A stretch of 64,000 nt of DNA from JABCYV01 sp963696025 (lineage in GTDB: Bacteria; Acidobacteriota; Terriglobia; Terriglobales; Acidobacteriaceae), in assembly GCA_963696025.1 (NCBI GenBank), contig CAVOII010000014.1, positions 558,001 through 622,000 of the forward strand, written 5' to 3'. Made by a program: the position numbers and the translations under genes. Positions within the stretch are counted from its first letter, which is position 1; each line of letters begins with the position of its first letter. Of this stretch, positions 8,427 through 17,574 are shown piece by piece. The notes under the pieces were generated by a model. The model was not told the DNA's origin and searched no databases. It was given only the letters and a program-made list of their open reading frames with translations.

Positions 8427-9758
8427 ATGAGCAACGTCACGAGTCCGGCGCCTCCCATCAAAGCGCTTAGCGGGCGCGACCGTTGGTGGCCCCAGGCGCG
8501 CACGTCTTTTTTCTGGATGGTGGTGATCGCGCTGCTCCTGCGTTTGGGGCTGATGGTGATTGGACACACCTACAAGTTCCGCACCAGTAACAACGATTTC
8601 AGCTTTGGCTGGGAGATGGGACGCATAGGACGTTCCCTCGCCACGGGCGAGGGATTCAGCAATCCTTTCGATGAAACCACCGGGCCGACCGCTTGGGAAC
8701 CTCCGCTCTATCCCTTTCTGATCGCTGGTGTCTTCAAAGTTTTTGGAGTCTACAGTTACGCATCGGGACTCGTCCTGCTCACCATCAACAGCGTATTTTC
8801 CGCTCTCACCTGCATCCCGATTTTCCTGATCGCAAAGCGGTGCTTCAGCAAGAAGGTCGCAGTCTGGAGCGCCTGGACGTGGGCTCTGCTGCCGTCGGTA
8901 ATGTACTGGTGCACGCGTTGGGTGTGGGAAACCAGCCTAGCGACGTTTTTGCTGGCTGCGATTTTCTGGCTCACCCTGACGCTGGAGGAAAGAGATGGCT
9001 GGAAGCCATGGCTTCAGTTGGGTGCGCTCTGGGGCGTTGCCGGGCTCACCAATACCGCGCTGCTTTCGTTTCTGCCAGCGTCCATATCGTGGGCGTGGTA
9101 CCAGCGTTGGAAACACGGTAAGAATTGCTGGACCGGAGTCCTCTTGGCCTCGGTAGTCTTCGCGTCTTGCATCATACCGTGGCTGGTTCGCAATCACCGC
9201 ACGTTCGGACAATTTGTCTTTCTCCGGTCCAACTTTGGTGCGGAGTTGCGTCTGGGGAATGGTCCTGGAGCCGCCGGCGTCTGGATGGAGTATCTTCATC
9301 CGACGCAAAATGTTTTCCAGATGCGGCGCTACCGCCAGTTGGGTGAAATTGGTTATGTGGCCGAGCGCAAGCAAGAAGCGCTGGCCTTTATTCGCCAAGA
9401 CTATGCTCGTTTTGCCGGGCTCTGCGTAAAACGGTTTGTCTACTACTGGGCTGGAGTTCCTCGATTGTCGGAAAGCCCCATCCTCGCACCGTTTAAAAAT
9501 TCAATTTTTTTGGCTTCTTCGGTGTTGGCGTTCTGGGGGTTAGGACGGGCCTTGCGCAAACGCCAGCCGGGGGCATGGCTGTTCTTTTGGCTGATCCTGT
9601 TCTACCCCGCAGTGTACTACCTCGTCTTCCCGCACCCGCGTTACCGGCATCCTATCGAACCGGAACTCGGAATTCTGATGTTGTACATAATTTCAGAAGC
9701 GGATTTGCGAAAACAGACACCGCAGAGCCAAGGGCCGCCTGCTTTCCCTCGGCTCTGA
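8427..9758 (+). CDS. Membrane glycosyltransferase, GT39/ArnT-like (PMT_2 family)
   Basis: A polytopic membrane protein of 443 residues that probably transfers a sugar from a polyprenyl-phosphate donor to a lipid or protein acceptor outside the membrane. There are about nine to eleven hydrophobic segments, the first at residues ~24-44 (FWMVVIALLLRLGLMVIG). The first external loop holds the typical GEGFSNPFDE...WEPPLYP region of this superfamily, where acidic catalytic residues are expected. The ATG at 8427 is preferred to an in-frame TTG at 8400. The acceptor cannot be deduced, and the neighbours (protease, response regulator) do not form an obvious pathway with it. Confidence 0.8.
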   Translation: MSNVTSPAPPIKALSGRDRWWPQARTSFFWMVVIALLLRLGLMVIGHTYKFRTSNNDFSFGWEMGRIGRSLATGEGFSNPFDETTGPTAWEPPLYPFLIAGVFKVFGVYSYASGLVLLTINSVFSALTCIPIFLIAKRCFSKKVAVWSAWTWALLPSVMYWCTRWVWETSLATFLLAAIFWLTLTLEERDGWKPWLQLGALWGVAGLTNTALLSFLPASISWAWYQRWKHGKNCWTGVLLASVVFASCIIPWLVRNHRTFGQFVFLRSNFGAELRLGNGPGAAGVWMEYLHPTQNVFQMRRYRQLGEIGYVAERKQEALAFIRQDYARFAGLCVKRFVYYWAGVPRLSESPILAPFKNSIFLASSVLAFWGLGRALRKRQPGAWLFFWLILFYPAVYYLVFPHPRYRHPIEPELGILMLYIISEADLRKQTPQSQGPPAFPRL

Positions 9759-9899
9759 CCGGTTAGCCTAGCCACGCCTCTAGTTCCTACCTAGCCATTT
9801 GGCGGATGCACTCTTTTCAAAACCTCCGCAGGATGGAGTCTGTAACAGATAAAAAAGCGTTCGTGCCAGATCGCATGTCGATCAGCAAGGAGAACAACA

Positions 9900-10817
9900 A
9901 TGTCGGATTCTGTAACTGCCAGATTTTCGCAGGAACTCGCGACGGCGGCGGAGCAGGCGGGAACATCGGTAGTCGCCGTAAAGGCAAGGCCGCGTTTGCC
10001 CTCGAGCGGAATTCATTGGCGCAAGGGAGTAGTGGTCACAGCCCATCACACCATCAGGCGGGAGGATGATATTCAGGTTCTCGCGCCTACAGGGAAGCGT
10101 GTCGCTGCAAAACTGGCGGGACGCGATCCGGGAACCGACCTCGCGATCTTAAAGCTCGAATCCGAGGCTGGGTTTGCCGTTCCCCAATTCGCCGATGCCG
10201 CCGCGGTGAAGCTTGCCCAGTTCGTGCTCGCTCTGGGACGCAGCCGGGGAGGGAGTCTGGTGGCCAGCGCAGGAATTATTGGAGGGTTGAGTGGCGAATG
10301 GCGCACCTGGCGCGGTGGACGAGTAGACCAGAGCATCCGGCTTGATCTTGCGCTTTATCCGGGATTTTCTGGAGGGCCGCTCGTCAACGTTGAAGGTAAG
10401 GTCCTGGGTGTTAACACCAATGGTCTGGGCAGAGGGCGAGCGATAACCATTCCGGCTTCGACCGTGAATCGTACGGTCGACGAGTTGCTCGAGAAGGGCC
10501 ACATTGCTCGTCCTTATCTTGGGTTGGCTATGCAGCCGGTCGCTATCCCTGAAAACCTCCGAACCAAGTCGAAGTCTGCTGCCACCAGCGGATTGATGGT
10601 TCTCCATGTCGAACCGGGTGGACCAGCCGACAAAGCCGGAATCGTTCTGGGAGATGTGATCGTCGAATTACAGGGGAAAGCGGCTTTGGATACGGACAAC
10701 ATCCAGGAATTGCTAACTTCGGCGAAGATCGGTGACAGCATCGCAGCAGCCGTGCTGCGCGCGGGAACGCTGTTGCAGCTCTCAGTCAATTTGGGTGAGC
10801 GTCCAGCGAGGCAGTGA
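9900..10817 (+). CDS. HtrA/DegP-like trypsin-family serine protease with one PDZ domain
   Basis: A 305-residue protein with a chymotrypsin-fold domain (residues 1-195) and one PDZ domain (about 205-300). The presumed triad is His in VVTAHHTIRRE (about 51), Asp in DPGTDLAILKL (about 82) and Ser in GFSGGPLV (about 160; families usually have GNSGGP). There is no obvious signal peptide or membrane anchor, unlike classical DegP, so it may act in the cytoplasm or use an unusual route out. A good ribosome site (AGGAG about 7 bases before the ATG) fixes the start. A LuxR-type regulator follows 6 bases downstream, suggesting co-transcription. Confidence 0.85.
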   Translation: MSDSVTARFSQELATAAEQAGTSVVAVKARPRLPSSGIHWRKGVVVTAHHTIRREDDIQVLAPTGKRVAAKLAGRDPGTDLAILKLESEAGFAVPQFADAAAVKLAQFVLALGRSRGGSLVASAGIIGGLSGEWRTWRGGRVDQSIRLDLALYPGFSGGPLVNVEGKVLGVNTNGLGRGRAITIPASTVNRTVDELLEKGHIARPYLGLAMQPVAIPENLRTKSKSAATSGLMVLHVEPGGPADKAGIVLGDVIVELQGKAALDTDNIQELLTSAKIGDSIAAAVLRAGTLLQLSVNLGERPARQ

Positions 10818-10823
10818 TTAGCG

Positions 10824-11510
10824 ATGAGAAAAGACGGAGGCAGCGTCATTCGAGTAGTGCTCGCCGCTGTCTCCGCCGTTCGTCGCGCAGGGTTGGAGGC
10901 GATCATCGGGAAAGCGGGGTCGCTGAAGCTGGTTGGAAGTTTCCAGAGCATGCGGGCGATCGCGCCGCACCTGGCGGACTTGCAACCGGATGTGGTGGTG
11001 GCGGATCTGGCGGATAGGGACCTAGGCAGCAGCGACTTTGAGAGTGATGACCCTGAGCGGGATTATTCCAGCCCTTCCACAACTTCACTCAGTGGCTTAC
11101 CAATCGTTATCCTGGTCGATGAACCCAGCTCGGATTGGACGGCTCACGCTTTGCGATCCGGTGTGAAAGCCATCTTGCCCAGAGACAGCGGCATGGATGA
11201 GATTTTACCTTCAATTCAGGCAGCATATGCGGGACTGGTGCTGCTCGATCCCGAAGTTACCCAGACTCTCGCCGCTCGCATTCGGCCGGCTAACGCCTTC
11301 ATCAGCGTGCCTGACGACCTTACGCCGCGCGAAATTGAAGTCTTGCGAATGCTGGCTGACGGGTTGGGAAATCGGGAAATGGCATCCCGGCTGGGCATTT
11401 CAGAACACACAGTCAAGTTTCACGTTAGTTCTATCCTGGAAAAGCTTGGGGCAGCAACCCGCACCGAAGCCGTGACGCTGGGCATCCGCATGGGGTTGAT
11501 CCTGCTTTGA
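10824..11510 (+). CDS. NarL/LuxR-family response regulator
   Basis: DNA-binding transcription regulator of 228 residues. The N-terminal ~130 residues resemble a receiver domain (VIRVVLAAVSAVRRAGLEAI start; acidic strand end VVVADLADRDL as the likely phospho-acceptor region; GVKAILPRDSG as the alpha4-beta5 region with no clear conserved switch pattern). It is interrupted by an acidic/Ser-rich insert at about 72-90 (SSDFESDDPERDYSSPS). Residues about 165-220 are a clear LuxR helix-turn-helix (LTPREIEVLRMLADGLGNREM, ISEHTVKFHVSSILEKLGA). It follows the protease by six bases. No sensor kinase is adjacent, so the input is unknown; the receiver may be degenerate. Confidence 0.85.
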   Translation: MRKDGGSVIRVVLAAVSAVRRAGLEAIIGKAGSLKLVGSFQSMRAIAPHLADLQPDVVVADLADRDLGSSDFESDDPERDYSSPSTTSLSGLPIVILVDEPSSDWTAHALRSGVKAILPRDSGMDEILPSIQAAYAGLVLLDPEVTQTLAARIRPANAFISVPDDLTPREIEVLRMLADGLGNREMASRLGISEHTVKFHVSSILEKLGAATRTEAVTLGIRMGLILL

Positions 11511-11525
11511 TTCGAGCTGCCCGGG

Positions 11526-13016
11526 TTAGAACTTGCGCGAGTGTTCCTTCGCCCAGCGTTCTATAACAACTTTTTGTTCAGTGAAGAATTCAATGGCATC
11601 GCGGCCTTGCCCGTGGAGAATGCCGAAGAAGCTATCCTTCCATCCACTGAATGGAAAGTACGCCATGGGGGCAGCCACGCCAATGTTGATGCCAATGTTT
11701 CCCGCGGGCGCTTCGTAACGAAAACGGCGCGCTGCGGCGCCACTTGACGTGAAAAGCGAAGCCTGGTTGCCGTAGGGACTGCGTTCCAGAAACGCCAATG
11801 CTTCATCCATGTCGTTGGCGTGAATCAAACTCAAGACCGGACCGAAGATTTCGGTGTCCGCCAATTCGCTGGTGGCGGGGACGTTATCCAGAATCGTCGG
11901 CTTAACGAAGTTTCCCGATTCGTATTTTGGAATTTTCGAATTGCGCCCGTCTAGCACAACTTTTGCGCCTTGCTTCTCACCCAGCGCGATCAGCGATTCA
12001 ACCCGTGATTTGCTTTGCGGCGAGATCACAGGACCCATCTGCACACCTTGATCCAGGCCATTTCCAACCCGGAGAGAGGCGGCGGCCTCGGTAATCGAAT
12101 CGCGGAAGGTTTTTTGGGCCTCGCCGATGGTCACGGCAACGGAAACCGCAAGGCATCGCTGACCCGCACAGCCGAAGGCACTATCGTTGATAATCTGCGT
12201 CGCCATCTGCATGTCGGCATCAGGGAGCACGACGACGTGGTTTTTAGCGCCGCCCTGGCATTGCGCCCGCTTCCCGTTCGCTCCCGCCCGCGCGTAGATG
12301 TACTTCGCCACCGGCGTCGAACCCACAAAGCTGATGGCGCGAACCTTGGGATGATCGAGCAGCGCGTTCACGACAGCTTTTCCGCCATTCACCAGATTAA
12401 CTACGCCCTTAGGTAGCCCGGTCTGGTCCAACAATTCGAAAGTCCTTTTCATTGTGAGCGGGACGCGTTCGGATGGTTTCAGGATAAAGGTATTTCCCGT
12501 GGCAATGGCGTAAGGCAGAAACCAGAATGGAATCATCCCGGGAAAATTGAAGGGCACGATGGCGGCGACGACGCCCAGCGGCTGACGAATCATCATTTCA
12601 TCGATGCCGCGAGCGACATCTTCGAGGTTGTAGCCTTGCATCATCATGGGAGTGCCGCAGGCGACTTCCACATTCTCGATGGCGCGACGAAACTCGGCTT
12701 TTGCCTCGGTGAATGTCTTCCCATTTTCCTGGGTGATGATGCGGCTCAGTTCGTCGACGTGCTCTTCCAAAAGCTGCTTTAGCTTGAACAGCGGCTGGAT
12801 GCGATCTTCGGTAGGAGTGCGGCGCCATTCCGGATAGGCAGCGGCAGCGGCCTCGACGGCGGCGTCCACTTCGGCGGCATCGGAAAGCGGCGTCTGAGCA
12901 ATTACCTCTCCCGTGGCGGGATTGGTTACATCCACCCACTCACGAGCGTTCGATTCGGCCCAGAGGCCGTTGACGTAGTTGGGGACTTTAGTAAGCGTTG
13001 GCGCGGCGACTGTCAT
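11526..13016 (-). CDS. mmsA: CoA-acylating methylmalonate/malonate-semialdehyde dehydrogenase
   Basis: Oxidises malonate or methylmalonate semialdehyde to acetyl- or propionyl-CoA with NAD and CoA. The 496-residue protein has the family pattern: VPFNFPGMIPFWFLPYAIATGNTFILKPSE (residues ~155-185, cofactor site, as part of a longer stretch), SFVGSTPVAKYIY, and the catalytic cysteine in FGCAGQRCLAVS near 285. The MmsA-typical GQRCMA-like motif separates it from ordinary aldehyde dehydrogenases. It is the last gene of the leftward catabolic series and follows the GABA-type aminotransferase by about 85 bases. In this context malonate semialdehyde derived from beta-alanine is the most likely substrate; myo-inositol or valine breakdown are alternatives but have no supporting neighbours. 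Confidence 0.9.
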   Translation of the reverse strand: MTVAAPTLTKVPNYVNGLWAESNAREWVDVTNPATGEVIAQTPLSDAAEVDAAVEAAAAAYPEWRRTPTEDRIQPLFKLKQLLEEHVDELSRIITQENGKTFTEAKAEFRRAIENVEVACGTPMMMQGYNLEDVARGIDEMMIRQPLGVVAAIVPFNFPGMIPFWFLPYAIATGNTFILKPSERVPLTMKRTFELLDQTGLPKGVVNLVNGGKAVVNALLDHPKVRAISFVGSTPVAKYIYARAGANGKRAQCQGGAKNHVVVLPDADMQMATQIINDSAFGCAGQRCLAVSVAVTIGEAQKTFRDSITEAAASLRVGNGLDQGVQMGPVISPQSKSRVESLIALGEKQGAKVVLDGRNSKIPKYESGNFVKPTILDNVPATSELADTEIFGPVLSLIHANDMDEALAFLERSPYGNQASLFTSSGAAARRFRYEAPAGNIGINIGVAAPMAYFPFSGWKDSFFGILHGQGRDAIEFFTEQKVVIERWAKEHSRKF

Positions 13017-13099
13017 TTTCAGATCCTCTAATCCTGCGGCGGATAAATCCGAAACGTATTTAGATTACCGCACCGGTGCCAGCAGAAGCTTCGCCCTCT

Positions 13100-14464
13100 T
13101 TAAACTGGCTGGGCGACCGCTTCCTTCTTCTCGTATACGGATTGTAGCGCGGACTCAAGCACATCGAGGCCTTCATCCATCTGCTCGTTGGTCACAACCA
13201 GGGGCACGAGGATGCGAATCACGTTGGAATACGAGCCTGCGGTAATCGTGATTAGTCCATGCTCGTAGCAGTACTGGGTGATCTGCTTGGTCTCTTCAGG
13301 AGCAGGTTCGCGAGCTTCAGCTGACTGTACTAATTCAATGGCCTGCATACCGCCCAAACCGCGAATGTCTCCGATGATAGGCCAGCGCTTTTGCCACTCC
13401 CACGCCCGCTTCTGGAAGTGTTTGCCGAGCTCATTGGCACGACTCAACAGATTTTCGCGATCGAAAATATCCAGCACCGCCAGCGCTGCGGCGCAGGAAA
13501 CCGGATTACCTGCGAAAGTTCCGCCGAGAGCACCGGGACCGGGGGCGTCCATGATTTCGGCGCGCCCGGTAATTGCGGCCAGAGGCAAACCGCCGCCGAG
13601 CGATTTGGCGGTTACGAGAATGTCAGGCTCAATGCCATAGTACTCGCTAGCGAATAAAGTGCCCGTTCGTCCGAAACCGCTCTGCACTTCATCCGCGATA
13701 AACAACACACCATGCTTGTGGCAGATATCGATCAGCACTCGAAAGAAATCTTTGGGTGGAACGACAAATCCACCCTCACCAAGTACTGGCTCGGCAATCA
13801 CCGCGGCCACGTCTTCCGACGCGACCACGCGTTTGAACGTATCTTCCAGATGCCGCGCGCAGAACAAGTCGCACGACGGATACTTGAGTGAATACGAGCA
13901 GCGGTAACAGTAAGCGTACGGAATGCGATACACGTCGCCGGGAAAGGGTGCAAAGCCGGCCTTGTAGGGATGAGTTTTGCTGGTGAGCGCCAGCGTCATC
14001 ATGGTGCGGCCATGAAACGCGTCTTCGAAGGCGATGATGCCAGACCGTCCGGTGTGAGCCCGCGCGATCTTCACCGCATTCTCAACGGCCTCGGCGCCGC
14101 TATTTACGAAAAAAGTTTTCTTGGGAAATCTTCCGGGCGTGACTTGGTTCATGCGCTCGGCAAGACGAACGTAGTTTTCGTAGGGGGTAACCTGCACGCA
14201 GGTATGCAAAAAGCGATCTAGTTGCTCACGCACCGCAGAGATTACCGATTCGCGCCGATGGCCAACGTTGAGACATCCGATACCTCCGGCAAAGTCGATG
14301 TAACGGTTACCGTCCACATCTTCCAGCCAAGCACTTTCAGCTTTTGCCACATATACCGGTGTACCGTGCGATATCCCGCGGGGCACGGCAGTATTGCGTT
14401 GCTCGGCTAGCGCTTTCGATTTCGGGCCGGGAATTGAAGTTCGCAGTTGAATAGTTGACATCAT
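13100..14464 (-). CDS. gabT: 4-aminobutyrate aminotransferase (class III, PLP)
   Basis: Moves the amino group of GABA (or a similar omega-amino acid) to 2-oxoglutarate, giving succinate semialdehyde. The 454-residue protein carries the class III motifs: VNSGAEAVENAVKIAR (about 122), EDAFHGRTMMTL, FIADEVQSGFGRTGT (about 255) with the PLP-binding Asp, and the Schiff-base Lys in VTAKSLGGGLPLAA (about 290). An insert with several cysteines (YCYRCSYSLKYPSCDLFC) at about 185-205 is typical of one GabT subgroup. It follows the aldehyde dehydrogenase by about 60 bases. Substrate choice among GABA, beta-alanine and 5-aminovalerate cannot be settled from sequence. Confidence 0.88.
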   Translation of the reverse strand: MMSTIQLRTSIPGPKSKALAEQRNTAVPRGISHGTPVYVAKAESAWLEDVDGNRYIDFAGGIGCLNVGHRRESVISAVREQLDRFLHTCVQVTPYENYVRLAERMNQVTPGRFPKKTFFVNSGAEAVENAVKIARAHTGRSGIIAFEDAFHGRTMMTLALTSKTHPYKAGFAPFPGDVYRIPYAYCYRCSYSLKYPSCDLFCARHLEDTFKRVVASEDVAAVIAEPVLGEGGFVVPPKDFFRVLIDICHKHGVLFIADEVQSGFGRTGTLFASEYYGIEPDILVTAKSLGGGLPLAAITGRAEIMDAPGPGALGGTFAGNPVSCAAALAVLDIFDRENLLSRANELGKHFQKRAWEWQKRWPIIGDIRGLGGMQAIELVQSAEAREPAPEETKQITQYCYEHGLITITAGSYSNVIRILVPLVVTNEQMDEGLDVLESALQSVYEKKEAVAQPV

Positions 14465-14526
14465 GGTTCTCAGTTCTTATGTTTGAAAAACCCAGTTCTC
14501 AGTTCCTGGTTCTCGGTTCTCAGTTA
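14465..14526. repeat. Degenerate TTCTCAGTT tandem repeat between gabT and the aldehyde dehydrogenase
   Basis: Four imperfect copies of a GGTTCTCAGTTC-like unit occur at 14465-14476, 14494-14505, 14508-14516 and 14516-14525. They fill the whole short gap, and the last copy runs into the stop codon of the upstream dehydrogenase. It is simple-sequence spacer DNA; no regulatory role is evident. Confidence 0.65.
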
Positions 14527-16005
14527 GTACCAGGCGATTGGAGCTTCATTCAGGTTGATATACACCTGCTTGGTCTCCAGATATTCCTCGATGCCCCAGG
14601 GCCCCAGTTCGCGTCCGAAGCCCGACTGCTTGTAGCCGCCCCAGGGTGCTTCCACGTACGTGGGTTGCATGTGATTAACCCACACGATGCCGGCGCGGAG
14701 TGCTTTGACGGCGCGGAATGCTTTGAAGATGTCGCGCGTCCAGACTGCCGCCGCCAACCCATAAGGCGAATCGTTTGCAATTTTGACAGCGTCTTTTTCG
14801 TCTTCAAAAGGAATCACCACGGCAACCGGACCAAAGATTTCTTCCCGAGCGATGCGGGCGCTGTTATTTAAATCATAAAAGATAGTCGGCTCCACGTAAT
14901 AGCCTTTGGCAAACTTCTCAGCACGGCCGCCGCCGATAGCCAGCTTGGCCTCTTTCTTGCCAACTTCCTGATAGGAGCGCACCCGGTCGAACTGCTCCTG
15001 GCTGACCAGCGGGCCCATCTTGGTGTCGCGATCAAGCGGAGCACCCAACTTGATTTTCTTGGCTTTCTCGGTCATGGCGTCCACAAATTTATTGTAGATG
15101 GTCTTCTGCACGAGGATGCGGCTGCCGGCGGAACAAACTTCGCCTTGGTTGATGAAGACGCCGAAAAGAGCGCCGTCGATGGCCGCTTCGAAGTCAGCGT
15201 CAGCAAAAAAGATGTTCGGGGACTTGCCGCCAAGCTCAAGGGTCACACGCTTCACGGTATCCGCCGCCTGCTTGACAATAATCTTGCCGACCGCGGCGCT
15301 GCCGGTGAAGGCAATCTTGTTCACCTCGGGATGCTGCACCAGGGGCGCGCCACAAGTCTCTCCAAATCCCGTAATGATGTTCACCACGCCAGGTGGAAGG
15401 CCTACGTCTGCGAGCCACTTCGCCATTTCGAGAGCGGTCAGGGGGGTCTGCTCGGCAGGCTTGAGAACACAGGTGCAGCCTGCAGCCAGGGCTGGAGCCA
15501 GTTTCCATGCCGCCATCAGAAGCGGATAATTCCAGGGAATGATTTGTCCGGCTACACCGATGGGTTCCTTCAACGTGAGGCTCACGGCGTTGTCCGGAAC
15601 CGGATTCACATATCCGAGAACTTTCGTCGCCAAGCCGCCATAATATTCAAAACAGGTCGCCACATCATTGATATCAAATTCCGCTTCGACGATCGGCTTG
15701 CCCGTGTTTCGCGCTTCGAGTTCGGCCAGCATGGCGGCGTTCTGACGAATCTTCTCGGCGAGCCGGAAAAGGACACGGCCGCGTTCCTGCGCCGTGGTCG
15801 TAGCCCAAGGGCCATCATCGAAAGCAGTCCTGGCGGCAGCGACAGCGCGATTGACGTCGTCAGGACCAGCGTCGGGGACTTGCGCAATGACTTCTTCGGT
15901 GGCGGGATCATAGACCGGGAAAGTCTTATTCGACTTACTGTCAACCCACTCACCGTTGATGTACATCTGATAGGTGCGAACGTCGGTTTTTACTCCACCT
16001 GGCAT
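14524..16005 (-). CDS. NAD(P)-dependent aldehyde dehydrogenase (aminoaldehyde/betaine-aldehyde type)
   Basis: Oxidises an aldehyde to the acid. The 493-residue protein has the cofactor site IIPWNYPLLMAAWKLAPALA, the catalytic Glu in VTLELGGKSPN (near 263), and the catalytic Cys in NQGEVCSAGSR (near 297). These variants resemble the betaine-aldehyde/gamma-aminobutyraldehyde group (PuuC, PatD, KauB). Its place between an amino acid/polyamine permease and a GABA aminotransferase supports 4-aminobutanal or 3-aminopropanal as substrate. It starts 9 bases after the permease stop codon (overall spacing 16005/16015), so the two are co-transcribed. Confidence 0.9.
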   Translation of the reverse strand: MPGGVKTDVRTYQMYINGEWVDSKSNKTFPVYDPATEEVIAQVPDAGPDDVNRAVAAARTAFDDGPWATTTAQERGRVLFRLAEKIRQNAAMLAELEARNTGKPIVEAEFDINDVATCFEYYGGLATKVLGYVNPVPDNAVSLTLKEPIGVAGQIIPWNYPLLMAAWKLAPALAAGCTCVLKPAEQTPLTALEMAKWLADVGLPPGVVNIITGFGETCGAPLVQHPEVNKIAFTGSAAVGKIIVKQAADTVKRVTLELGGKSPNIFFADADFEAAIDGALFGVFINQGEVCSAGSRILVQKTIYNKFVDAMTEKAKKIKLGAPLDRDTKMGPLVSQEQFDRVRSYQEVGKKEAKLAIGGGRAEKFAKGYYVEPTIFYDLNNSARIAREEIFGPVAVVIPFEDEKDAVKIANDSPYGLAAAVWTRDIFKAFRAVKALRAGIVWVNHMQPTYVEAPWGGYKQSGFGRELGPWGIEEYLETKQVYINLNEAPIAWY

Positions 16006-16014
16006 GTCGTCCTC

Positions 16015-17484
16015 CTACGATTCAACTCCCCGAGCTGCGCTCGGCTGGGCGGTCCGCGAACCCGCCGCCAGTATTGACGCTTTGCGTGCCTTCCGGCGAC
16101 CGTATACAAAGAAAAAGAACGCGGCCAAGGCAATAAAAAACAGCGTGAGGCCGAACATTTTTACTTCGTAGCGCCAGACCGAGGTGATCTGTTTCGCGGG
16201 AGAGAACGCCACCATGATAGCGAGAATTGTCGTCAGCAAGCCACTTGCGCCCGACAGAATAAGGACTGGCCTGCTGTAACGGCCTCGTCCGTCAGCGTTG
16301 CTGAAGGCAAATCTCAGCAAGGCTGCGAAAACATAGACAAACGGAATCAATTGCAGTACTACGGCCAGTGAAAGCATTGTCTGGAAAGCTTCCTGTACCC
16401 CGCCGGACGCAGCAAAGTTGATAACTACCAAAATAAGAGAAACTATTCCTTGCACGATCAGCGCCGCATATGGAGTCGCATACTTCGGATGTACCTTCCC
16501 CAGCCAGCTCGGCATGTAGGAATCAAGACCTGCCACAAAAGGGATGCGCGCGCAACCTCCCATCCATGCCGAACCGATTCCGGCAATGGACAAGCTCAGC
16601 ATGAGCGCGAAAGGCGGAACGATCCAGGCCAGTCCAACTTTGGTTGCCATGTGGCTCACCGCTTGCACGATGCCTTGCAGCACACTGATATCGTTTTTGC
16701 CGACCGCAATCAGCAGGGTTAACGTGGCGCCAAGGTACAGCAGGCCAGAGATAATTCCGCCCCAGGCAACCGCGCCGGGCAGAGTTCGCGCCGGATCGCG
16801 GATTTCATCTCCCATCACCGACGCCAGCTCCAAGCCAACCAAGCCGAAGCAAATGACACCGAATGAATTCAGTACGAAGCGCGGATTTGTTGGAATGTGG
16901 AAATCCGCAGCGCTGACGGTCGTTCCGTAGCGCAAGAAAATGGTTATGCCCAAAAGAATAAGCACCGCGGCGGCAATGCCGGTTCCAATCGCGCCCAGAT
17001 TGTTCAGCCACTTTCCCACGCTGAGCCCAACTATATTCAGTACGGTAAGCAGCGCCAGAAGCGTCAGTGACGCGCTGAGGGCGAATGTTTTGTCGTCCGC
17101 TAACGATTCGTGACCCGGGCCAAGCGAGAATACTGACACGCCGACGAAATACAGCATCACTGTCGGCACGTAGAGCATGTTGTTCGTCCAGTAGCACCAG
17201 CCGGAGAGGAAACCATGGAAGTCACCAAAGACTTCTTTAGCCCACAGATAGACTCCACCTTCCCCGGGATAGCGGTGAGCTAATTCGATCACGGCGATGC
17301 CCTGTGGCCAGAAGAATAACAACAGAGCGATGATCCACAACCAGACGGTGACGCCACCGTTGGCCGCGATCGATGGCACCACATTCAGATTGAAGACCGC
17401 GACCACGAACAGCAAGACCAGGTCCCAACGGCCCAGGACGCGCTTGAGATGGGGCTGGGCTTCGGTTTGGATGGCCGTGGACAA
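16015..17484 (-). CDS. APC-superfamily amino acid/polyamine permease
   Basis: A 489-residue inner-membrane carrier with about 12 hydrophobic segments, beginning at residue ~20 (WDLVLLFVVAVFNLNVVPSI). The helix-1 break (NVVPSIAANGG) and the motif YPGEGGVYLWAKEVFGDFHG after helix 2 fit the APC family, near putrescine/glutamate-GABA exchangers. The C-terminal tail is cytoplasmic and rich in Arg and Ala. It lies between two catabolic enzymes on one transcript. Polyamine, GABA or another amino acid are all possible substrates; the genomic context favours putrescine or GABA. Confidence 0.88.
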   Translation of the reverse strand: MSTAIQTEAQPHLKRVLGRWDLVLLFVVAVFNLNVVPSIAANGGVTVWLWIIALLLFFWPQGIAVIELAHRYPGEGGVYLWAKEVFGDFHGFLSGWCYWTNNMLYVPTVMLYFVGVSVFSLGPGHESLADDKTFALSASLTLLALLTVLNIVGLSVGKWLNNLGAIGTGIAAAVLILLGITIFLRYGTTVSAADFHIPTNPRFVLNSFGVICFGLVGLELASVMGDEIRDPARTLPGAVAWGGIISGLLYLGATLTLLIAVGKNDISVLQGIVQAVSHMATKVGLAWIVPPFALMLSLSIAGIGSAWMGGCARIPFVAGLDSYMPSWLGKVHPKYATPYAALIVQGIVSLILVVINFAASGGVQEAFQTMLSLAVVLQLIPFVYVFAALLRFAFSNADGRGRYSRPVLILSGASGLLTTILAIMVAFSPAKQITSVWRYEVKMFGLTLFFIALAAFFFFVYGRRKARKASILAAGSRTAQPSAARGVES

Positions 17485-17574
17485 GTTTGCTCAAGAGCCG
17501 AGGGCGGCCGTCCCCACACGAATGTTGCCGCTGCAAACACGCGAGCAAGGACGCCGGCGTTTGAACCAAATCTC

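Noticed and set aside
16029..16043. CCGAGC/GCTCGG hairpin at the permease 3' end as a copy of the dispersed repeat
   Set aside because: It lies inside the coding sequence and shares only the short palindrome, not the CTTCGCTCACGCCCG block.
15145..16077. Plus-strand frame of 310 codons opposite the aldehyde dehydrogenase
   Set aside because: Composition is His/Arg/Gly-rich shadow sequence; the opposite strand encodes a complete, well-conserved enzyme.
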